This document shows positions 10,901 to 22,900 of a DNA stretch of 64,000 nucleotides, one piece after another (within the stretch, counting starts at the first letter, position 1; the number at the start of each line of letters is the position of its first letter). Under the pieces are notes generated by a model, which saw only the letters and a program-made list of their open reading frames with translations, was not told the origin of the DNA and did no database searches. This DNA is from Pseudoips prasinana (lineage: Eukaryota > Arthropoda > Insecta > Lepidoptera > Nolidae). The translations under genes and the position numbers were made by a program. Location: the NCBI GenBank assembly GCA_951640165.1, contig OX621264.1, positions 8,251,001-8,315,000 on the forward strand, in the 5' to 3' direction.

Positions 10901-13900
10901 GTATTAACTGGCAGTCTTTTAATAATTCAGAAAGTTACTACCATAGTTCAGCTATATGCCAGTGTTTATTAGACTTTTGTAATATAAATAATTATGTACA
11001 ATACAATCATCTACTTAATTCTAAAGAGCGAATATTAGACTTAATATTATCTGATTTACCAATAAGTTCCTTAATGGAAGCATCAGACGTTTTGAGTTTG
11101 GTAGATGCATTTCATCCACCACTAGAGTTTACCTTTATGTGTTCAGAAAATGAAGGTCTTAGTAATAATGCAAACAATGTAAAATATAACTATCGGAAGG
11201 CGGACTACACGGCAATCAATATTCGCCTTAAAAATATAGACTGGGAAAAACAGTTCGCTAAGTGTAAAGACGTAAATAGTATGGTGGACATTTTTTATAA
11301 CATTATCCGAGATATTATAAAAGAGTTTATACCCGTTTCAAAACAGCAACAGCGCACTAGGAAGTATCCACAATGGTTCACGAAAGAGCTTATAAATAGA
11401 TTAAATGAGAAAAATAAATACAGAATAAAATATAAAAAATACGGGAACCCTATGGATCACATTTCATTTCGATTACTAGCGACTCGTTGCAAAAAACTTG
11501 CTTCTGAATGCTATAACACATACATGAAAAATGTTGAGGATGGTATTATTGATAATCCAAAATACTTTTGGTCGTACATAAAATCTCTGAAAGGTGGTAC
11601 TAGTAAGTACCCTTCCACGATGACTGATGGCTCTGACACGTCGTCAGTGGGAGATCAAATTTGTGAATTATTCGCGAAGTGTTTTGCTACCGTTTATCGC
11701 GGAAGTGAACATGATTTGTCTGACCGAGACACCTTTGATGAACACTTTGATAAAAATATAGCCGATTATTTTGGGACGGTAACTATCAACCGTAGTTTAT
11801 TGTTAAAAAATCTCAAAGGTTAGATATAAACAAAAGTGCTGGCTCAGATAACATTCCGCCAATTTTCATAGTCAAATGTGCTTCAAATCTGTTGGATCCT
11901 ATTTTACATATTTTTGCTAAATCTCTAGATACAGGTATTTTTCCTGTGCAATGGAAGTTGGCAAAAGTAGTTCCCATCCATAAGGCTAATGAAAAGCATG
12001 ATGTTAGAAACTACAGACCTGTTTCCATACTCCCTGTCGTAGCTAAGGTCTTGGAATCGATAGTTTGTCAAAATTTGCAGATTTAGTTCATGAAATATTT
12101 AACAATTCAACAACACGGTTTTGTAAAAGGTAGGTCAACGGGCACCAACTTGACATGTTTTACAGAATATTTAATAGAAGCGCTCGATAGTAATAAAGAA
12201 GTTGACGTAGTTTACACTGACTTCAGTAAGGCATTTGATAGGATCCCTCATTATTTGCTCCTTAGAAAGTTAAATCATTACGGTTTCACTGGACCTATAC
12301 TGAAATGGTTGGAGTCGTATCTGTCTGATAGAAGTTTTTATGTTGTTGCTAACGGTTATCACTCTGTATCATATCCAAGTTCATCTGGTGTTCCCCAAGG
12401 ATCTCACTTAGGGCCTCTTTTATTTAATGTTTTCATCAATGATCTTCCGTTATACTTGAAATACACAAAACCTTTTATGTTCACTGACTACCTGAAGCTT
12501 GCTCACGTAATAGACTCCGAAATGGATATTCAGCATCTACAAGCAGAGTTAAATTCATTGCTTTCCTGGAGCGTACAAAATGGTATTGACTTAAACGCAA
12601 AAAAATGCGCTCATATAAAATTTTCAAGAAAGCATAACAAGACAGCATCATCGTATATGTTGGGTGATACCATTCTAACAGAGACTGAGAGCATTAGGGA
12701 TTTGGGGGTCTTAATGGATGGAAAACTCACGTATGTTCCTCACATCGAGAGGGCACTGAAGCAGTCTTCCAAGATGCTTGGATTTTTAATTAGAAGTAGT
12801 AAAAACTTTCGGAATGTTAAATCTAAAATAATTTTATATAACTGCCTTGTCAGAAATGTTCTGGAGTACGCTGCTGTTGTGTGGCGTCCCCACTTTGCAA
12901 TTCACTCTCTCAGAATCGAGCGTATTCAAAAGAGATTTGTTCGGCACTTGTCATACTCGGTGGGATTGGGGGGGAAAAAAGTGGATTATAAAACCAGGTT
13001 ACATTATTTTAAGATGATGGAACTCTCTAAGAGGAGGGATGTAATTGATATGGTATTTTTATTTAAATTGTTAAGAAATAAAATTGATTGCCCTGAGTTG
13101 TTACAAAGGATACGATTTAGAGTTCCGTTCCGTATTCCACGAAAACCGATAACTCCCTTAGCTCCTCCACTACGTAGAACATTACTTGGCTCAAACTCAC
13201 CTCTCTGCCGAATGACAAAATTATATAACGAATGCAGTGGCAGGGTTGATATCCACCACGTCTCATTAGGATTATTTCGGAAAACTATCAGTAGTTCTTA
13301 AGGTTTTAGTTACAAATAGAAAAAAAATTGTAAAAGTAGCTCATTAAATTTTGAATGTAGTGTTTACCTATAAGTAACTAGACATTTAGATTTTAAATAT
13401 TGTACTATTTTTAAAGATTCATGTTAATGTTTAAGTTGTTGGTAGACCAAATAAATAAAATAAAATAAAAATAAAATAAATATAAACGACGTAAATCGTC
13501 GCCGTTTATAAGTTGCGCGGTAGTGTTCTTTACTGCGTTTATAAATTGCGCAGCAGTATGGCTCTCATCATTACAGCTGAAAGAAGTCCACAGCTGGACA
13601 AGTCTCTCCCAAGAATCATGTTGGGGGGAAAAGCCATATTCGCCACGCTTGGCAGACGGATGGCGATCGCAGGAAGATGGTCATAGTACTCAGAAGGAAA
13701 CTGCTGCCTGTCCTTTGGTAGATTTTTCTCGGGTCGACTGGGCAACACACCCAGAACAGATATTTGTGTGCATGAACATGTCTGTTTATCCTGCGTCTGG
13801 GTGTAATTATCTACATAGGTAAGTAGGTATGTATTTACAAAAGAAAAGTAGTATAATTATGTAGTATATCAGTTATCTGGTTTCCATAGTACAAGCTCTG

Positions 13901-16900
13901 CTTAGTTTGGGAGTTGATGTGTAAATAATGTCCCTGGATATTATTATCGCAGTCGGGAAGAGATGGGGTAATGATATTCTGATATTCCCCGCCGTCACCA
14001 CATAGCCCAAATAGCTATGGCCCTATGACGTTTGCAACACAGGGTGTGTTGCATGCGCATGTGTTCTGGAGATCTTATTAACGCCGAAGAGCTTAATAAT
14101 AGCGCACATGCTGTAAGGTAGAGAATCCATTTCGTCGTGTCATATTCATAATAGGAATGGGGCTCTACAAGCTAAGTCACCGAACATAAAATATTCGCCG
14201 AACATAAATGATAAAAGACATTTTGTGAATGCCGTTCAAATAAAGGTTAAAAATGACTTAATCAATCGTTAAATCGGCTTCCATGACCACGTGTGACGTC
14301 ATAAATGGTCCGGAATCGATTGTCAACGGTGAAGCCTATTTAACGATTGATTAAGTCATTTTTAGCCTTTATTTACTTGAACGCTATTCACGAAAACGAT
14401 GTTCAGCGACTTAGCCGGTAGAGCCCCTGATTTATTACATAAAGAACAATGAAAAAGGCACCATCTCGAAGTAAGAGTGTGTACAATCGTCATAGGGCGG
14501 CGAATATCACCGTAGCCTAGTTGGTAGTGCTCCTGCCTACGAACCTGGTGGTCCTGGGTTCTAATCCCGGTAAGTGCAAATATTTGTGTGATGAGCACGA
14601 ATATTTGTTTCCGAGTCATGGATGTTTTCTATGTATTTAAGTATTTATCTATCTACATAAGTATGTATATCGTTGCCTGGTACCCATAATACAAGTTTTG
14701 TTTAGTTTGGGGCTAGGATGATCTGTGTGACATTGTCCCTAGATATTATTATAATATCTGATTTATTCTGATATATCAACCTCGAGACCAGTAACCAATG
14801 ACCTTATGAGCTCCAAAGAGCTTAATATTAACATAATAACTTATAGAACTCATTTCATCATACACTAGTCGAATGCCCAGTGTAGTGGACTATAATATTG
14901 ATAGTCTTGGTAGTTCTTTATTATTCCGATGTTCTGGTTCGAGTCTAATTTACAAAATGGCCCTATACTTATACTAAATCTACTAGATTCTTATTGGATA
15001 TACAAAAAATAATTTAACATGTTATTGGTCTAATTTAGCGGCGCCGCCCATTTTACGGAGGCGGCACGTGATAGGCCCGTAATGTAAGCGTTCTGATTGG
15101 CCGGCCGCGGCAGTGTTCGTTATGTTGCTCGCGGTACGTAACACCCAGCAAGGGCAGTGCAACGGCGTGACTTGCTCACCGCAATCGGGAGACCTATCGC
15201 TTCTGGACATGGTATTGTCTATGGCCGAGAAACAAAACAGCTGGTTTTCTGTTGCTTCCTTCTGCGATGAGGCAATGGTAGGGGAACGGAAGCGAGAACT
15301 TACAGTAACCGGCGATAAATATTGCACATCGACATTTGGAAAGAGACAATCGGCCAACCTCGGCCCCGTAGAGTGTTATCTCTGTCGCACGAAATACAAA
15401 CAGTCCGGTATCTATTAGGAGCTGTTAAAACAATTTTAATTTGCTTCTTTTAATAATTATTTTTATTCTTTGCATAAAAAAAAACACCAATTTTTCTATA
15501 AGTGATGGCTTTAGGTTCGGGTAAAATAAAATAAAAAAATATGTTCACATTATGTTTACGTATTTAATTACTTTGGAAAATTACAGCTGCAGTGTACATA
15601 ATAATGACGGTCACCGTAGCCTAGTTGGCAGTGCTCCTGCCTACGAAGCTGGTGGTCCTGGGTTCGAATCCTAGTAAGTGCAAATATTTGTGTGATGAGC
15701 ACGAATATTTGTTTCTGAGTCATGGATGTTTTCTATGTATTTAAGTATTTATCTATCTATATAAGTATGTATATCGTCGCCTGGTACCCATAGTACAAGC
15801 TTTGCTTAGTTTGGGGCTAGGATGATCTGTGTGACATTGTCCCTAGATATTATTATTATTATTAATAAACACCATTGTACTTTATGTTAAAGTGAGACAT
15901 TGTAATAATAATAATTCTAATTCTCAATTACTTCCATTTCACTATCTGTGCTCTCAAAGAGGTCAATATCACTGTCTCTATCAGCCGTAATTATCACTAG
16001 TCTATCAATGTAATTGTCTAAAACGTGTTGAATGCTTCTATATTCATTCTCACATTTGATTGTGTGATCGCAAACCTTTTCCACTCTTCAGCCCCGATCA
16101 TGTTTACTTTTTCAGTCAATAACGTTTTTACTGTAGTTAAATTCATACCCACATTTCTAGAGGCTACATAGCCTATTAGTTGAGACCATATATTTTCAAT
16201 TGGATTAAAATCCGGATGATACGGTGGCAATCGCAACACAGTGTGCCCATGTTCGGCAAGTACTTTGCCTACGGAAAACTCTGTATACCTCTCCTTATGC
16301 TGACATATAATAGCGTAAATCTGGGTTTTTGTTAATTTTGGATCAACTGGAATTTCGTGTCTGTTTAACCAGTTGATCATTTCCTGTTTAATGGTGTTTG
16401 AGTTGGGGGATCTTTCAACATATTTATTGTGATAGGGTGCGTTGTCGATAACTAGAACGGAATCACTGGGTATATTTGGGATTACTTGATTAACCAGCCA
16501 TTTCTCGTAGTTATCGTTATTCATTTCATTGTGATAGTCACCTGTAGTCTCCGTGGATTTATACGTTAAAAAGGCACCGGGTACAAAGCCTTTTTCATTT
16601 CCCGCATGAACTATTATCAAACGTTGACCTTTTGAAATTGGCTATTTACTCCTTTTTTCTTATCATCACTCCAAGATTTCCCTTTAGTGTGGGATGTATG
16701 TATGTAAGACACCTCCATGTAGACGAATTTTTTTTCCTGTTTCGCGAAATTTGCGTATTTTATCGAGGTATCCCATTCGTTTGAGACTTACATCGTGCTT
16801 TTCCATTAAAACTTTTCGATTATCTTACCTTTTAGTGAAGCGAAATCCCATCTCGTGAAGTATTTTTCTCAACGTCTTTTCAGACCCATTGTAATTAATA

Positions 16901-19900
16901 GCTTCAGATAATTTAGGTTTTAATGATTTTATTGTTGGCAAGTCATTAAATCGTAAGTGAAAATCATACACCATTCTTCGAACAACATCATAATCAAAAT
17001 CGTCCATATCCAAACGAAATTGCTTTTTTGGTCTCCCTTTTTTTGGGAGTGCTAAACTTAATTTCAGTAGAATGTGTTTCAGTACTGACTTCGTTTAGTA
17101 TAGTGTTCAAAGTTCTTCTTGAAATTCCAGTGGCAATTGCAACGCGCGCTTGAACCTTCTTAAAATAACAACTTACATTTTAATCTTCATTTTTTTTTAA
17201 TCCGTTAGCTTCGGTTACAAAATATTTATAAACATTGTAGATAACTTGGCGTGACTGACCTCGTAAAGGTTTGCCTCTTTTTCCTAAAGATTCCATAGTA
17301 CAACTTTAAATTATTTAAATTTGGGGTGTAAGCAACTCTATATATATATTTTGAACTGGACTCTATCGCACTTGAACAACGACTTACAAAACGTCACATA
17401 GGTAGTGCGCGACAGAGATAACGCTCTACGAAGCCGAAATCAGCCGACCGTCTCCCTCCAAAGGCCGATGTGCAATATTTATCGCCGGGTACTGTAACAG
17501 CTTCGACCCAGCCTGCGCTGGGAGACCTGGGCGTCGACGAGCATTCGTGGTGAATCTTTTCCCACCGTAAGGAATGACCTGCCGGCGACAGACTCAGGCA
17601 GTCTGCCGCCTGATTAGAACAGGCCCGGAACGGTGGCACTGGTATGTAGTTGCGCCACAAACAAATCGCTGTCTTCCTGGAGATCTACCGGCTAAGTCGC
17701 CGAACATCGATTTCTTAAATGGCGTTCAAATAAATAAAGGTTAAAAATTACTTAATCAATCGTTAAATTGGCTTCAACGTTAACAATCGATTCCGGACCA
17801 TTTATGACGTCACATGTGCTCATGGAAGCCGATTTAACGATTGATTAAATCATGTTTAACGTTTATTTGAACGCTATTTTAGAAAACGACATACGGTGAC
17901 TTAGCCGGTAGAGCCCCTGGAGCTGAGCTTGAAATCTATACTAATATTATAATGAGGTAACGTTTGTGAGTATGTGAGTTTGTGACGTTGTAAGGGGTAA
18001 TCTCTGGATCTACTGAACCTATTTTCAAAATTATTTCACCAATAGAAAGCTATGTTATTGTGGAATGTCATAGGCTATGAAAAAAATATCCCGAACTTTT
18101 AACCCAAAGTATTACGCGGGACAAACGACAAACAAAAATATTTATAACGCGGAATGAAGTCCACGGGCACTGCTAGTTCATTTATATACAGAGTGTACCT
18201 ACAGGACATGCTTGATGCAATATTTTTTCGTTATTTTTGTTTCAAAAATCTTCATAAACTAATTCAAAACACATTCAATAAAAAAATTTGATATTTTTAT
18301 TTGTTTGTTGCCAAAAACATCGATGTTTTAGATAACTCGATGTTTTTCCATCGATATATTATATCGTACAGACGCCAGCATATCAAGCTACCCCAATCTG
18401 TCAAATTTCCCCAATTAAAAGTGAACCTTATGCTTTTGTGATAAAGTTGAAAATCTATAAAAGAAATTTGACAGATTGGGGTAGCTGGATGTGCTGGCGT
18501 CTATACATCGATACTTTTGATTCGATGTTGAAATCGATGCTTTTCTAATATCGACCATCATTAGTGAAAAATATTTTCCAAACTTACTTTGAGTGTGAAA
18601 TTTCCATCGCCATCCAGTACAAACGCCAGATGCCACTTAGCGTCATGCATGGTCCTCCCCCACCGCAGAGCCACCCTCGCGACGGCTGCACACTTCCGGA
18701 GCAAATGAGGCACGTCAAACGCATAGCAAGGTTTCCGCACACTCCGGGACAGGATGTGCTTCATGGATTCGCAAGCGAAGTGGACGCAGTGATTCCCCAC
18801 GATATTCTTCCTATCTGTGAAGGAAAATATAAGCGGCTAGAGATTTATTTATTTACTAGCTATGCGCCGCGTTTTTACCCGCGTTAAACTTTATAAATTA
18901 TAGCCTATGTGTTATTTCAGGGTGTCAGCTAACCAGACCCAGATCAGAGGGCAACAAACGCGCAAGTGGGTCACCTGATGGTAAGTGATCACCGCTGCCC
19001 ATGGACACCCGCAACACCAGAAGAGTCGCGGGTGCGTTGCCGGCCTTTAAAATTCAGCAAACAAGTGTTGCTGACCCTTCCCTCCACCCCAATGACCTTT
19101 GAACTTACTCACACTCGGAAACGCAGCCTTAAAATTATTAATGTTATTATTAAGGAATGTCTTCTGTAAGGTGTAAGTACTTCCCCAGTCGGGCTGCTCT
19201 TTGAGCGAAAGAACGCTATGCCCTACCTCTCTTAAAGACGCGAAGAAGTAAAAAACATACACACTCACACTGTCACAAACTTTCGCCTTTATAATATTAG
19301 TGAGATCAGAAACAAACAGTCTTACGAAACTCAGATACTTATAAAATAGAATGTATATATAATTGTAGACCTAAAGTTTCCTACATGAGATACATATCGG
19401 GTGGCCAAGGAGTTGACGTTCAAACGCAAAATGTTGATACTTTATAATGAGGAGTATCCAAATCACCCCCATGCACTGTGATTCGCGTAGAACAAACTAG
19501 CTGGACAAAAACAACTCTTCAATTCCTAATAGTTAATTATTAAGATGAACTCATTAGCCCTATACATTAAGGAATACATCTATTAATTTTCGTAATTACC
19601 CTCATTAGGCCCGTCATTAAGGTAAGTATATAAAGTGTTGATAATTCAAAGTGCATTCATTTGCATTTTTACACCATATTGTTAACATTATTTTAAGTCA
19701 CTAAAAGAAATTTGTGATAGTGTTTTTGTGATGGATTGTGTACATAAGGGTAAGTAGTTTTGTTTTAGTTAATTTTTATCACAGGATCTTCATTATTTAA
19801 TTTTATTAAATTAAATGTTTCGATAAAAGTGGACTTTTTCACCCATATTTTTGAATTCAATAGTCAAAATATTACATGTCCACTCATGTCCACTCTGTAA

Positions 19901-22900
19901 AATCTATTTTATATGATTCTCACAAGTATCTAGTAGTAATTAGTAGAAAAAAATATTGCGAATTATTTGCACAACTAATTTTTTTCTTTTTTTTTCTTTA
20001 AACAGTTTTCACCGTCTCAAAAATGGACTTTTTTGAAGAATGGCTAAAACACCCGAAGGAAACGCGAAACGTGGAGCTCTTTCGGTTTATATCTTTGAGA
20101 CATGACTTTGATGGTGTTACGGAGCAGTCCCTGAGAGACGTCAAGGTCATCATCTCAAAATATTCTTCAAAATTGGCTGAAAAGTGGAGCAGCTGTGCAA
20201 GAAATAGCAGCTGTGCAAAGAATAGCTACGAATAGAGATTTACTTAATATGTTATTGATAACATCTGACCCTGTAATAAATGGTTTAAGAGAAATTCCCC
20301 GGAAGAAAATAGGTTCATTCCCTATCGAAGTCCTAGATTTATTAGTTCAACCTAGCTTTAAGGAACAAAATGTTAATATAGTTTCTAGTTTTCATAGTTC
20401 TGCCACTCATGATCATGACTATTCAATGGATGATTCATCTGATGATAGTGATGATGAGTGATCGATTTAGTTTTTAAGTAGGTATTTTATGTATCTGATA
20501 TTAGATTTTATAGTTACATTTATAGTTAAATTTATTTATAAAATTGTTTAAAAAAATATTGTGTTTTTATTTCACTATACCTGCTCAAACGACCAATGGA
20601 CCTCAAATAGTATTATGACCCTTATATCTTTGCTTAATAACCTCATTTATAAATAAAAATCGAAACAAATAATATTGTCCAGCTAGCTTGTTCTACACGA
20701 ACCACTGTGCCATGTAGAGATGTAAAATGACTGAATATGACTAGTCACAAAAACAAACATTTCATATTTTTAACTGGCATGTATTATTGCGTTATTTAAA
20801 AGTAAATCCAAAACTAGGGCACCCATATTTTTTCTTTTGGCGAATGTTTGAACTTTTCATTCATAATTTCAACTTTGAAATTCGATGTATTCTAAAAAGA
20901 CGTAAGCGGCAAATGACGTCATACATACGGTGGAATAGCAATCGATCTTTGCTTTAATGTAACCCGTCATAATAAAATAACGGTCTTGTCAAACTCGTTG
21001 GCGCCTAAACTTGTTATTGTTTGTTGAATGTTTTCAATTTCAAATTAAATTAAAATCGTTAATATTAAATTCGTTTCCAGTGTTATTATTCTTATAATAA
21101 CACTAGTCAAAACATCATTATTATATTTTTTATTAATCAGTTAACAATTAAATGGGTTAAAGATAAATGATAATAATAATTGCCCTGATTAGAGATGTAA
21201 AATGACTGAATATGACTAGTCACAATTTTTTGTCATAAAGCTTAAATGACCGGTCATTTCCTGTCAAACTCAGTCAATTTGACTCAAATATTATTGTCTA
21301 TTCTCGACTACCACCCAATTATTTATTTATTTAGGTACCCAATTTATATGAAAGTTTAAATGAAGCTACGTTTTATTTTGTATTACGAGTATATCATGAG
21401 AGGATAAGACGACATCAAAGTCAATGCGCGAGGCGATGCGACGTTGCCATAATATTGTCTTAAATGCACGTGATAGATTACTACAATCTTTTTCTTTAAT
21501 TGGACACAAATAAAAACATCCCTACAATAATTATAACCTTGTTTACACGTGAAACCTAACATTACAACTGTTTAATATCGAAATCCGATAAATACTACTA
21601 CGAAATAAGTCTATAACATAAGTTTAAACTGTGTTCTTTTGTTATTGATTTGAATAATATCTTATTTAACTGTTTAACGTGAATTGTTTACTAATTATAC
21701 CATTGTAAGACCGAGTACGTAATTTAACTAATTAATTACAACATATTTACGCTATTTTTCTATAATTTTATCATGGTTTTATGTTAAAATGCAAGTATTA
21801 ACGAGTCTGTATGAAAATCGTACGATGTGACGTCACTTGTTTATCACTGGCGTACTGGCTATAAAAACCCGCCCCGCCGCCGTCCTCGACACATTCGCTC
21901 CGGAGCAGCCACACCGAACAGACCTAAGTTAAGTAACTTAATGTATATTTTTGGTAAATACTTTTTAATTTATTTCTATTATATGCTTTACGTACATATG
22001 TATATGCTTCAAACTGTGATTTGTGTATGCTTCAACTAATGTAATGTAAAATATATTTTATATTCTATTTTAGTGTCTATAAAATGTGTCTGAATTTTAA
22101 ATAAATAAATTATTAACTCTTTAGTTTGTTTATTATTTTTATCTCTTCCAAATATATTAAGCTTACACACGCATGATTAGAAATGTAAAATGATTAACAC
22201 TATATAATAATACTGTAAGTCATAAAAACCACTTTTTTGTTTCAATTTAGAAGTTATGGATTTTATCAACGACAAAAACTTAAAATCAAATTGACTGTAG
22301 ATGACCATTTTTGACAGTTAATGACCGTTATTGACCAATTTGACCGTAAATGACAGTCAGTCTAATTCGGTCACTTTAGTCATTTTCAACTCTACCCCCA
22401 TGTATGTTCTACGATTTTGCGTACTTTTCGATATAGAACTTTTCTAAATGATTTTTTTTTTGTAAATTTCACCTAACATCAGTTATTATTTTTTTTCTTG
22501 TTCTGTTGAATGTTTCTGGTTCAGTTTTTTTGTGATAACTAAGTTCCATCGGGCTCCGCATATATTTTCTGAAATCCTTGAGATTTCAGAAAATATATGC
22601 GGTAAAACAAACCACACGGACGGACTAATTAATTTTTTTTGTAACTTTTATACTATCCACTAAATTTATGTACTGCATTGTGAGCTTGACAAGTACAAGT
22701 GTATGTTAATACCCAAGTGCTGAATAAATTTCATTTCATTTAATTTCATTTCATGAGAGTGATGGAATAGAAAGTGCCCTTGTGTTTGCGCACACTGGTG
22801 CTGTATAATTTGTCCCCCGGCCAGTCTCAATGGTGACAAGCCATCTGCTTGTCTCCATTGAGACTGGCCGCTGGAAATTATAGCTAGTCTACATTGAGTT

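Noticed and set aside
18415..18636. Frame overlapping the RWD exon in another phase
   Set aside because: It reads through the GTAAGT donor; the alternative frame joins in phase with the 4958 exon and has the more protein-like sequence.
19047..19268. Missing KNL1 coiled-coil exon on the minus strand
   Set aside because: The frame lies in a repeat shared with 80-200 and lacks heptad pattern and splice sites.
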